DNA of 64,000 bases, taken from assembly GCA_016713175.1 (NCBI GenBank), contig JADJPQ010000006.1:1-64000 (forward strand). Direction: 5' to 3'. Below are positions 25,669 through 34,116 of this stretch, piece after piece; position 1 is the stretch's first letter; each line of letters opens with the position of its first letter. The stretch is from Planctomycetota bacterium. GTDB lineage: Bacteria > Planctomycetota > UBA1135 > UBA2386. The position numbers were made by a program, and so were the translations under genes. The notes under the pieces are model-generated. The model saw only the letters and a program-made list of their open reading frames with translations. It was not told the origin of the DNA and made no database searches.

Positions 25669-26268
25669 ATGTCCCCATCCGTCGCCGAGGGCGCCCTGCA
25701 GACCTGGCTGGCCGAAGCTGCCACCCAGCGACAGCAGCCGCCGCATCTCGAACTGCTTGCCGAACACGTGCTGATGACCGGCGTGCTGAGCGCGATGGAC
25801 CGGGAAGCCGCGACGATGGTGAACGGCGGGCCGCTGCGGCTCGAGTTCTGGCAGGACGTCGTCGACTTCAACGGCAATTTCGTGCACCTGAGCCACCGCG
25901 TGAAGGAGGAGTCGCACCTGATCCCGGCGATGCTCGCCGCCGGCGTGCTGCCCGCCGATCACGAACAGGCGATCCGCCGCGAGCACCAGGCCGCCAAGGA
26001 TCTGACGCTCAGCCTCTGCGATGGCGTCGGCGAGGGTGACTGGGAACAGGTGCAGCGCCTCGTGTCGCTGTATGTGTTCCGGATGCGCGCCCACATGTCG
26101 CACGAGGAGAGCAGTCTGCTGTCGCATGCGACCCGACTGTCGACCGCGGCCCTGGCACGACTGCGGGCCGGGTTCGATGCGGTCGAAGCGGCAGCGCTGC
26201 GCGGTCGTTCACGCCTCGAGATCCGCCGGCTGGCCGAACGGATCAGCAGCGCGTCAGCGACCCGTTGA
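25669..26268 (+). CDS. Hemerythrin-like HHE-domain protein
   Basis: 199 residues, start ATG 25669. A four-helix HHE cation-binding layout is visible: HLELLAEHVLMTGVLSAMDR (first His cluster), NFVHLSHRVKEESHLIPAML (H-x-x-x ... E-E-x-x-L), HEQAIRREHQAAKDL and FRMRAHMSHEESSLLSHA. The His/Glu pairs fit a di-iron or metal site seen in hemerythrin-like regulators and oxygen- or NO-binding proteins. No signal peptide, so cytoplasmic. Its last 15 bases overlap the end of the convergent GH97 gene. It is divergent from the 24022 gene with about 200 bases between starts. Confidence 0.82.
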   Translation: MSPSVAEGALQTWLAEAATQRQQPPHLELLAEHVLMTGVLSAMDREAATMVNGGPLRLEFWQDVVDFNGNFVHLSHRVKEESHLIPAMLAAGVLPADHEQAIRREHQAAKDLTLSLCDGVGEGDWEQVQRLVSLYVFRMRAHMSHEESSLLSHATRLSTAALARLRAGFDAVEAAALRGRSRLEIRRLAERISSASATR

Positions 26269-28233
26269 ACTGCGCGGATCGAGCTGCACGACGAACCCGC
26301 CGTCGGTCGCGAGCGCGAGTTCGAGCGTGTCGGCGGCGGTGACATCGTGCGTGCTGATCGTCAGCCGATCCGGCTCGGCCTCGCAGGCCTCGCTGTCGGC
26401 CCAGATCCGCGCGGTGAATGGCCGATCGCCCAGGAACGTCAACGGCACTACGACCCGGCGGGGCGCGCCGGCCGCCAGGCCACCCACGTACCAGGTGTCG
26501 CCGCGCCGCCGCGCGGTGACCAGCAGCGTCGAGACTTCGGCGAACAGCACCCGCGTCTCATCCCACCAGGTCGGCACGCTCTGCACGAAGTCGAACCCGG
26601 ACTGCCCGAGATACGCTGCCGGCCGATCGGCGACCATCGGATTCGGGTTGTCGAAACAGACGTACAGGGCGAGCTGGTGGCAGCGCGTACCGAGCACGTT
26701 CGGACCGACATGCCGCGGCCGGAACTGCGCGCGCGGCACAGAGCGGAAACCGCCGAGGTGGTAATCGACCGGCCCGGCCAGCAGCCGGGTGAACGCGATC
26801 CGCAGATCGTGCGCAGGTGTGCAGCGATCACTCCACTTCAGGTACTCGAGATTGAGCGCCGCTTCGTGGTTCATCAGGTGCGGGAACGTGCGCTGCCAGC
26901 CGGTCGGCTTCCAGACACCGTGGAAGTGCACCAGTACGCGGTGGCGCGCTGCGGCCAGCAGCACCTGTTCGGCGAACTCCACCGTCGCCTGGTCGTCGTG
27001 ATCGAGGAAGTCGATCATCACGCCGCCGAAACCGTGTGCCGCCAGCGCCGCGAACACCGCGTCGATCTTGCCGCGCAGCGCCCCGTGGTGCACCCAGGTC
27101 CACAGGCCGACACCGCGCTGCCGCGCGTGGTCCTGGATGGCCGGCAGGTCGAGTCCCTCGCGCACGCGGGTCGCATCGGTCTGCGGACCAGGGAACAGCC
27201 CGTTCTTGCCCTGGTGATACCACGGCGAGTCGGTTTCGTCGGCGATCCACGCATGCCAGGCGATGCCGTGGTCGGCGCAGAAGTCGATGTGCCGCTTCGA
27301 CGCCGACAGCGACAACACCGGTTCGCCGGGCTCGGCGTCGAACCGGTAGCCGTTCCACCAGGGCCACGTCATCTTGCCGGGGCGGATCCAGTCGGTCGCC
27401 ATCGCCGGCGGGTCGTTCAGGTTCCACAGCGTGTGCGACTCGAGCAGCGCGCCGAGCCGATCGGCGAACCAGACGACGCGCCACGGCGAACGCGCCGGCA
27501 GCGGGCAGCGCACCTTGCTGCCGTCTTCGCGCGGCGTCAGCGCCGTGCGCATGTGGCCGGCGGCATCGCGCCGCAGGGCCATGCCGGCCCAGCCGCGCAG
27601 CGCGGCTTCGGTGATGGCGACGAACGGGCCCGCGGTACCCGCCGGTGGGGTCAGCAACAGCGGCAGGTCGAGCAGGCGATCGGCGGGCAACTGCGCGACC
27701 GCGACGTCGACGACTTCGTGTTCGTGCGAGGTCTTGTGGTGTTCGAGGTACTGCACCCAGGCCACCCGATCGGCCGGCACCGCGAAGGTCGTGAGTTCGT
27801 CCTGGACGTGCAGTTCGGCGAGTCCATCCTGCGCCGGGATCTCGTAGCGGAACGCCAACGCATCGTCGTAGCAGCGCAGCACCAGATCGATCCGTTCGCC
27901 GTCGCGGCCGCGCAGCTGCAAGCGCAGTTCTTCGTGGTGGTCCCGTGCCGTCGCCGCCTTGCCGAACAGCACCGGCACGGTGGCGTCCCGCCGCGTCCGT
28001 TGCTGATCGACCACCGCCGCGCCGAGCAGCGGCCTGCCACCACCGACCAGTTCGAGGCCGAATCCGCCGCGCAGCCGCACGCCAATGAAGGTCGCCGACC
28101 ACTGCGGTGTTCCTGCCGCGCGCAGTTCGACCAGCACCTGCAAGCGGCCATCGGGTGACGCCAGGGTCGCGGTCGGCGCCTGCGCCACGGCAACCGCAAG
28201 CAGCGAACCGACGATCGACCACGGCGTGCGCAT
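26254..28233 (-). CDS. Secreted glycoside hydrolase family 97 enzyme
   Basis: 659 residues. Signal peptide 1-17 (AVA/Q). The GH97 layout is clear: N-terminal beta-super-sandwich (residues 20-285), catalytic (beta/alpha)8 barrel starting DWIRPGKMTWPWWNGY, and a small C-terminal beta-sandwich with TWYVGGLAAG. GVMIDFLDHDDQ places an Asp at 408 where retaining GH97 alpha-galactosidase-type members carry the nucleophile; inverting alpha-glucosidase members have Gly there and use Glu bases elsewhere. The usual MNHEAALNLEY motif is present. So a retaining alpha-galactosidase-like activity is the better guess. Its last bases overlap the hemerythrin-like gene on the other strand. Confidence 0.87.
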   Translation of the reverse strand: MRTPWSIVGSLLAVAVAQAPTATLASPDGRLQVLVELRAAGTPQWSATFIGVRLRGGFGLELVGGGRPLLGAAVVDQQRTRRDATVPVLFGKAATARDHHEELRLQLRGRDGERIDLVLRCYDDALAFRYEIPAQDGLAELHVQDELTTFAVPADRVAWVQYLEHHKTSHEHEVVDVAVAQLPADRLLDLPLLLTPPAGTAGPFVAITEAALRGWAGMALRRDAAGHMRTALTPREDGSKVRCPLPARSPWRVVWFADRLGALLESHTLWNLNDPPAMATDWIRPGKMTWPWWNGYRFDAEPGEPVLSLSASKRHIDFCADHGIAWHAWIADETDSPWYHQGKNGLFPGPQTDATRVREGLDLPAIQDHARQRGVGLWTWVHHGALRGKIDAVFAALAAHGFGGVMIDFLDHDDQATVEFAEQVLLAAARHRVLVHFHGVWKPTGWQRTFPHLMNHEAALNLEYLKWSDRCTPAHDLRIAFTRLLAGPVDYHLGGFRSVPRAQFRPRHVGPNVLGTRCHQLALYVCFDNPNPMVADRPAAYLGQSGFDFVQSVPTWWDETRVLFAEVSTLLVTARRRGDTWYVGGLAAGAPRRVVVPLTFLGDRPFTARIWADSEACEAEPDRLTISTHDVTAADTLELALATDGGFVVQLDPRSSTGR

Positions 28234-28504
28234 GCCGGCATGTCACGCCGGCGGACCGCAGCCGTCAAGCGACGGCTCGCCGCCGCGAACGGCATCGAAA
28301 TCGGAGCGACCGGACGCACGATCCTGCACGGCACGTCGCCGCGAGACACTGGATCACTGGCACTCGATCCCAACCCAAGCGTCTGAACCACCTCCATTTC
28401 CACCACCACCGGCCCCGATGTCGCCGGTGGCGCGACGAGGTTGTCCTGATCGATCCTGGACGGGCCTCCCTCCCCGAAGAAGGTCGGCCCACACCGAGAG
28501 ACTG

Positions 28505-30313
28505 CTACGCGGGCGGGCGGCCCGGGTTCGGCACCAGCCGTGCGATCGTCTCGAACAGACGGCAGCGTTCGATCGGCTTGCCGAGGAAGTCCGTGCACCC
28601 GGCGGCGTTGCAGGCCTCGCGGTCGGCGTGCATGACGCTCGCCGACAGCGCGACGATCGGCAACACGTGGCCGGCGGCGCGCAACGCGGCAGTCGCGGCG
28701 AGCCCGTCCATCACCGGCATCTGGATGTCCATCAGCACCAGATCGAAGCGACCCTCCGCGGGCGCGCCGACCTTCACGAGCGCCTGGGCGCCGTGATCGG
28801 CCAGCGTGACGTCGACGCCGACCTTGCGCAGCACGTGCGTCAGCAGCCGCTGGTTGTCCCGGCCGTCCTCGACGACCAGGACGCGGGTGCCGGGGACCGG
28901 CAGGAGCGTGCTTGCCATCCCGGTGTCGGGGTGGCGATCGGCGCGGGCGACGGCGCCGGCTGCGGGCGCGGCAGCTGCGGGCGCGTGCGCGGCGACGCGA
29001 ACGGTGAAGTTGCTGCCGACGCCGGCTTCGCTCGTGACGGTGACGCCGCCGCCGAGCAGCTCGGCGAGCTGCCGCGAGATCACGAGGCCGAGGCCGGTGC
29101 CGCCGTACCTGCGGGTCGTGGTCACGTCGGCCTGTTCGAACGGGCGGAACAGCCGCTGGACGGTGTCTGGTGCCATGCCGCAACCCTGGTCTCGCACGCT
29201 GAACACGATCTGGTCGCGATCGGCGTCGAACGCCGCCCCGACGCGGACCTCGCCTGTCGACGTGAACTTGATCGCGTTGTCGATCAGGTTGAGCAGGATC
29301 TGCCGCAAGCGCAGCGGATCGCTCACGATCGCCGACGGCAGCTCAGTCGCGACATCCAACGCGAGGCCCACGCCCTTGTCGTCCGCCTTGGCCTGCAGCA
29401 TGTGGACGACGTCACGCACCACATCGCGCGGCGAACACGCGATCGCCTCGACCTGCAGCTTGCCAGCCTCGAGCTTGGAGACGTCGAGCAGGTCGCCGAT
29501 GACCAGCACGAGGTGCAGCGCATTGCGGTGGATGGTCGCCAGCGCATCGCACTCGAACGCCAGGTCGGCGCGGCCTGCCAGGCGCTCTTGCGCCTCTTCG
29601 GCGTAGCCCACGATGGCGGTCAACGGCGTGCGCAGCTCGTGGCTCACATTGGCGAGGAACATCGACTTTGACCGGTTCGCGGCCTCGGCGGCGTCCCTGG
29701 CGTGTTCGAGGTCGCGGTTGGCCGCCAGCAACGCGTCACGCGCAGACTCGAGCGCGGCGGTGCGGTCGCGCACGAGCGCATCGAGCTCACCGAGCGTCCG
29801 TCGCGCCTGGCGCTGCAGGTTCCACTTCTGGGTCAGCGCGTGGGCGACCTGCAGGACCTCGACCCGGTCGAACGGCTTCTTCACCACGAGCAGCCGGTCG
29901 GTGTGCCCGAGCCGCCGCACCGTCTCGTCCCACGAGTAGTCGCTGAACGCCGTGCAGATGACGACCTCGAGATCGGGGTCGAGACGCCACAGGTGTTCGA
30001 TGGTCTGCAACCCGTCCCAGCCGGGCGGCATGCGCATGTCGACGAACGCAACCGCGAACGGGGCGCCGCCGGCATGCGCCTGCTGCGCAAGCTCGTAGCC
30101 GACCTTGCCCTGGTTGGCCGAGGTGAGTTCGAACGCCGGGGCCACCGACTGCGCCGGCGCGTCGCCGAACAGCGCCGCTTCGGCGGCGAGCAGTTCGTCG
30201 CTGGGGCCCGAGGCCGGGGTCAGGATCTTGCGGAAGTCGGCGTGGATCGCCTCGTTGTCGTCGATGACGAGCACGCGGCGGTTCGGCGCCGGTCCGAGGG
30301 GGGCCGCAGTCAC
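28505..30313 (-). CDS. Hybrid histidine kinase: receiver - HisKA - HATPase - receiver
   Basis: 602 residues from GTG 30313, whose GTGA overlaps the stop of the upstream kinase gene (translational coupling). An N-terminal receiver carries phosphoacceptor Asp92 (VAFVDMRMPPGWDG) after VLVIDDNE. A coiled coil at 170-215 leads into HisKA with His225 (NVSHELRTPL). The HATPase has the N box (LNLIDNAIKF), G1 (DQGCGM) and G2 (GGTGLGL). A final receiver has Asp529 (LVLMDIQMPVMDG). There are no membrane segments, so it is cytoplasmic and takes its input from a partner, probably the coupled membrane kinase. The N-terminal receiver has a long insertion after the second strand (about residues 35-70). No DNA-binding output is present. 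Confidence 0.9.
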   Translation of the reverse strand: MTAAPLGPAPNRRVLVIDDNEAIHADFRKILTPASGPSDELLAAEAALFGDAPAQSVAPAFELTSANQGKVGYELAQQAHAGGAPFAVAFVDMRMPPGWDGLQTIEHLWRLDPDLEVVICTAFSDYSWDETVRRLGHTDRLLVVKKPFDRVEVLQVAHALTQKWNLQRQARRTLGELDALVRDRTAALESARDALLAANRDLEHARDAAEAANRSKSMFLANVSHELRTPLTAIVGYAEEAQERLAGRADLAFECDALATIHRNALHLVLVIGDLLDVSKLEAGKLQVEAIACSPRDVVRDVVHMLQAKADDKGVGLALDVATELPSAIVSDPLRLRQILLNLIDNAIKFTSTGEVRVGAAFDADRDQIVFSVRDQGCGMAPDTVQRLFRPFEQADVTTTRRYGGTGLGLVISRQLAELLGGGVTVTSEAGVGSNFTVRVAAHAPAAAAPAAGAVARADRHPDTGMASTLLPVPGTRVLVVEDGRDNQRLLTHVLRKVGVDVTLADHGAQALVKVGAPAEGRFDLVLMDIQMPVMDGLAATAALRAAGHVLPIVALSASVMHADREACNAAGCTDFLGKPIERCRLFETIARLVPNPGRPPA

Positions 30314-31899
30314 GCCTTCACCTCGGCCTTCCGGCGCACCGGGAGTTCGAACACGAAGGTCGCACCATGGCCCATGCCATCGCTCTCCGCCCACAATCGG
30401 CCACTCATCTCGGCAGCGGCATTGGCGCTGTGGTGCAGACCAAAGCCATGGCCCTCCCGCCGGGTGGTGAAGCCGTGCCGGAAGATGCGTTCGAGGTCGT
30501 CGCTGGCGATGCCGACGCCATCGTCCCGCACGCGGTAGCGCACGTTGTCACCGTCCCGTCCGATGTGGACCGCGATGCGGCCCTCGCCCCGGCCGGTCTC
30601 GCGGATCGCCTGGCGGGCGTTGCCGATGAAGTTCATCAGGATCTGCAGCACGCGGGCGCGGTCGAACTCGCCCTCGTCGTCACCGGCAACTTCGACGTCC
30701 ACGGCAACGTGGTCCTGCTGCAGCGGCAGACGATGCATGTCGAGCGCCTCCTGCAACAGGTTCCGCGCCGACGTCGCGACGGCCACGCCGCTGCACCGGG
30801 CATGGTCCTGCTGGCGATCGACGATCTCCTTCATGTGGTCGATGCGCGCCAGCAACTCCCCGGCCTCGCCGAGGAGGACGTCCTGCTCGCCACGCAGGTG
30901 GTCGGCGAGCTGCTGCAGGTAGCCCGGCAACGCCTTGCCCTGCGGCGAATTCGCGAGGAACTCGCCGAGGTCCTTGCCATGGCCGCGCAACAGGTCGGCG
31001 ACGCGGCTGAGGCCGTCGATGCGCGAGTCGCGCAGGCGCTGGCGCAACACGTCGGCCGACACGTTCACGCTGTTGAGCACATTGCCGACGTTGTGCAACA
31101 CGCCGTTGGCGAGTTCAGCCATGCCCGCGCGCCGCGAGGCGTCGACGAGCTGCCTGTGCATCTCGTCCTTCTGCGCTTCGGCGCGCCGCCGCTCGCCGAT
31201 CTCGCACTCGAGCCGTTCGACCGTCGTCGCGAGTTCGCGCGTGCGCTCGACGACCCGGCCCTCGAGCTCGGACCACGCGCGTTGGATCGGGATCACGAGC
31301 TGCCGCGAGAACCAGGTGACGAACGCCGCCATGATCGCGACGCCGACGACGGCGATGGCGAGGCTCGCGCGCAGCGGCAGGTCGCGCACGTCCTGTTCGC
31401 GCTGCATGCCCCGTTCGGCAAGCAGACGCAGCTCGACCTGCGCACGGTGCAGTTCCTGGTCGAGATCCTGCGCGGCATCGTCGAGGAACGCCAGCGTTTC
31501 GGCCACCGCTTCTTCGTCATTGCCGTCGCCGATGCACTCGGTGGTCTGCGCGAACTGGTTCTGGACGCGCGCCAGGACCGGCGTCAGCTGCGGCACGTGG
31601 CGCGTGGCGTCGGTGGGCGCCTTCCGCGCGACCGTCGCGATCTGGAGCTCCAGCTCTTCGAGGTAGACCCTCAGTACCGAGACGTCCACGCCATCGACGC
31701 CATCCCGGGCGATGTGCGCATGCAGCTGCTGGTTCACGTCGAGGCCGTTCTGCACCGCGACGTTGGCGGCGAGCGTGCCCGCGATCAGCGCGGAGACTTC
31801 CTGGAGACGCGCCGTGAACATGTTGCCGATCGCGATCTGGGCGACCTGGAGCACGAGGGCGAACAGGAAGCCGAGGATCAGCTTGCCCGTCAGCGACAT
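30310..31899 (-). CDS. Membrane sensor histidine kinase
   Basis: 529 residues from ATG 31899, chosen because GGGGGA lies eight bases upstream; an in-frame ATG at 31938 is possible. Two transmembrane segments (about 6-26 and 176-197) bracket a 150-residue helical periplasmic sensor domain (chemoreceptor-like four-helix bundle). A coiled coil (residues 205-250) connects to the kinase core. The H box is NGVLHNVGNVLNSV with His269. The ATPase has NFIGNARQAI, RDDGVGIASDDLERIF and a GHGFGLHHSANAAAEM G2 box. This H-box type marks the HPK4-like kinases. Its stop overlaps the start of the hybrid kinase. It is divergent from the porin gene with 161 bases between starts. Confidence 0.88.
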   Translation of the reverse strand: MSLTGKLILGFLFALVLQVAQIAIGNMFTARLQEVSALIAGTLAANVAVQNGLDVNQQLHAHIARDGVDGVDVSVLRVYLEELELQIATVARKAPTDATRHVPQLTPVLARVQNQFAQTTECIGDGNDEEAVAETLAFLDDAAQDLDQELHRAQVELRLLAERGMQREQDVRDLPLRASLAIAVVGVAIMAAFVTWFSRQLVIPIQRAWSELEGRVVERTRELATTVERLECEIGERRRAEAQKDEMHRQLVDASRRAGMAELANGVLHNVGNVLNSVNVSADVLRQRLRDSRIDGLSRVADLLRGHGKDLGEFLANSPQGKALPGYLQQLADHLRGEQDVLLGEAGELLARIDHMKEIVDRQQDHARCSGVAVATSARNLLQEALDMHRLPLQQDHVAVDVEVAGDDEGEFDRARVLQILMNFIGNARQAIRETGRGEGRIAVHIGRDGDNVRYRVRDDGVGIASDDLERIFRHGFTTRREGHGFGLHHSANAAAEMSGRLWAESDGMGHGATFVFELPVRRKAEVKA

Positions 31900-32060
31900 G
31901 CGGTATCCCCCGTGCGAACCCATCGTCCACGTCTGCATCGGGTTCCGATCGACCTCGGCTTGATGGTTTGGCGACCTCGCCAGGGAGTCCCGTGCGCCCG
32001 GTTCCAGTCGAAGTCACCGAACGGCCGATGGCATTGGCAGTCGCTGCCGCAGGCCACGCC

Positions 32061-33317
32061 ATGACATCCACTTTCCATGCCATTCTCGCGACGTCCGCCG
32101 CGAGTCTCGTCCTCGCGCTCCCCGGCCAGTCCCAGGATCCGGAGGCAGCGAAGGCGATCGCCGAACTCAGGTCCCGCATCGACGAACTCGAGGATCAGCA
32201 ATCGAAGCTGCTCGAGCAGGTCGGCGGCCGCGCCGTGCTGCAGGCCTACACCGCCAGCAACTTCGACTTTGGCGGCCACGTGACCTCGCTGTTCGCGCAC
32301 ATGCGCGGCGAGGATCGTTCGACCACGGGCCACGTGGTGTCGCTGCTCGAGCTGTACCTGAAGGCGCGCCTCGACGAGCAGTGGTCGGTATTCGCGACGC
32401 CGGGGTTCTACCTGTTCCAGGGCGCCCTGCCGGACGACCCGCTGACCGCATCGGCGGACCCGGCGTTCATCGCCGACGACTCGGGGCAAGCGCGCCTGTT
32501 CCTGTCGCGCCTGCAGGCCGAGTGGCGCCTTGGCGACGCGCTGCAGGTGCGCGGCGGCATCATCGGGTCGCCGCACGGGACCACCAACCGCGAGTATTTC
32601 ATCCCGGCCCGCACGATCGGCGAGGGCAGCCTGCACACCCGGGTGTTCCTGACCAACGCGCTGTATCCGCAGCAGCTCGACGGCATCGCAGTGGCCGGCA
32701 AGCTCGAGGTCGACGAACGCCACCGCATCGACTACGACGCCTATTTCGGTTCGCAGGACGACTCGCCGACCGACGCGATCGGCGGCGCCCGGCTCGCCTT
32801 CGTCTTCACCGATCTCGGCCTCAGCATCGCCGGCAACTGGGGCACCGGCCGGCGGCCCGGGGTCGCCGGTGCGGACCTGCTGGAAAACGTGCCATTGCTG
32901 CAGGCGCCGTTCAGTCCCGAGTTCAACGGCGCGCGCGACTACATGTTCGGCGGCATTGACGTGGACTGGCGGCTCGGGGCGTTCGTGAACAAGACCGAAC
33001 TGTACTACGGCGCCGAGGACGGTTACGCCGACCAGCGCGCGGTGTCGACCGAGTGGACCTGGTTCGCGCTGCCCGAAGTCGGGCTGTCGTACCGCTTCGA
33101 CTACTACGACCGCGGCAGCGACGACGTCGTCGTCGCGCTCACGCCGGCCATCGCGACGATGGAACTCGACCAGGGGCACGCCACGGAACACGTGATCGGC
33201 GTGTGCTACGACCCCAACCCGTCGGTGCGGCTGCGCCTGGACTTCCACCACTTGCTGCTGCCGCAGAGCCGCAACGAGGTGGACATGTTGAACCTCAGCT
33301 GGTCCCTCAGCTTCTGA
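32061..33317 (+). CDS. Porin-like outer-membrane beta-barrel protein
   Basis: 418 residues. Signal peptide to about residue 22 (ALPG/Q), then a short coiled coil (KAIAELRSRIDELEDQQSKL) as in trimeric planctomycete and gammaproteobacterial porins. A series of amphipathic strands follows, e.g. GHVTSLFAHMRGEDRS, VSLLELYLKARLDEQWSVFA, AEWRLGDALQVRGGIIG and TELYYGAEDGYADQ. The C-terminus MLNLSWSLSF ends in Phe, the classical outer-membrane insertion signal. The porin is followed 14 bases later by the PstS-like gene and is divergent from the two-kinase operon, so oxyanion uptake under two-component control is a reasonable inference. The start at 32061 was chosen over 32028 for the signal peptide. 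Confidence 0.78.
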   Translation: MTSTFHAILATSAASLVLALPGQSQDPEAAKAIAELRSRIDELEDQQSKLLEQVGGRAVLQAYTASNFDFGGHVTSLFAHMRGEDRSTTGHVVSLLELYLKARLDEQWSVFATPGFYLFQGALPDDPLTASADPAFIADDSGQARLFLSRLQAEWRLGDALQVRGGIIGSPHGTTNREYFIPARTIGEGSLHTRVFLTNALYPQQLDGIAVAGKLEVDERHRIDYDAYFGSQDDSPTDAIGGARLAFVFTDLGLSIAGNWGTGRRPGVAGADLLENVPLLQAPFSPEFNGARDYMFGGIDVDWRLGAFVNKTELYYGAEDGYADQRAVSTEWTWFALPEVGLSYRFDYYDRGSDDVVVALTPAIATMELDQGHATEHVIGVCYDPNPSVRLRLDFHHLLLPQSRNEVDMLNLSWSLSF

Positions 33318-33331
33318 CCCGGAGCCCTGCC

Positions 33332-33787
33332 ATGACGACAGCCGTGCTCCCGATGCTCGTGATCGCAGCCATCCTCGGTCGGGCGCAGGACCCGGCGCCG
33401 CCGAAGAACACGACCACCTACGTCGTCGTCGTGAACGCCAAGAACGCGGCGACCGAGACCGGCGACGCCGCCAAGGCGGTGGTCAAGAAGCTGTTCCTGA
33501 AGGACCTGACGCAGTGGCCGGACGGCGCCGAGGCGAAGCCCTATCGCCGCCCGGACAAGAGCGGCGCCCACGACGCATTCCAACAGCTGGTGCTGGGCAT
33601 GTCGGACGCCGAACTCGCGCGCCATTGGCTGCGCGTCAAGAACCAGGACGGCACGACCCCGCCGAAAGAGGTCGACAGCGACCGCATGGTGCTGAAGTAC
33701 GTCGCCCGCTACCCGGGTGCGTTCGGCATCGTCCCCAAGGACGCCGTGAAGGGAGTCGAAGGCGTGCGGGTGCTGATCGAGCTGTAG
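33332..33787 (+). CDS. Small periplasmic phosphate-binding (PstS-like) protein
   Basis: 151 residues with signal peptide (cleavage GRA/Q at 18/19). The body follows a single-domain PstS-like family: TYVVVVNAKNAAT, VKKLFLKDLTQWPDGAEAKP, KSGAHDAFQQLVLGMSDAEL and VLKYVARYPGAFGIVPKDAV. The last resembles 'VxxxPGAIGYV' of phosphate-binding proteins. These short proteins are often found beside histidine kinases and porins. Here it directly follows the porin and probably serves as a sensor-linked binding protein rather than an ABC uptake component, since no permease or ATPase is nearby. Phosphate as ligand is inference. Confidence 0.75.
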   Translation: MTTAVLPMLVIAAILGRAQDPAPPKNTTTYVVVVNAKNAATETGDAAKAVVKKLFLKDLTQWPDGAEAKPYRRPDKSGAHDAFQQLVLGMSDAELARHWLRVKNQDGTTPPKEVDSDRMVLKYVARYPGAFGIVPKDAVKGVEGVRVLIEL

Positions 33788-34116
33788 GGCCTGCGGCCAG
33801 GCCCGCGGTCCGCGGCCTGCGAACCGCCGTTCCTGCGCGTTGGTCGCGAGTGCGCCGGAGTTGCGGAGGTCGCGCCGCGGATGCGGTGGCGCTGGGGCTG
33901 CCCCGTCGGGCCGGAACGGCTTCGCTGCAGTTGCGGAACCCCGGTCTGGCGCTCCCGACGGAGGCAGTGCCGATCCTCTTGCGACGAACGCGAGAGGCCG
34001 GATCGCATGCGGCGCTACGCATGGAGCCGGATTCACGGGGCTGGACCAGGCTGGCCGCCCGCCATACAGTTCCCGCGAATCCGAGCGACATTGCCGCATT
34101 TCCGCTGGAGTCATGC
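33788..34116. other. Gene-free stretch between the PstS-like and kelch genes
   Basis: I see no gene here. The frames open across it are upstream extensions of the kelch reading frame or antisense shadows. No clear terminator hairpin with a T tract or sigma-70 promoter stands out. Confidence 0.4.

Noticed and set aside
26254..26268. 15-base overlap of the convergent hemerythrin-like and GH97 genes
   Set aside because: Tail-to-tail overlaps of this size are ordinary and need no special explanation.
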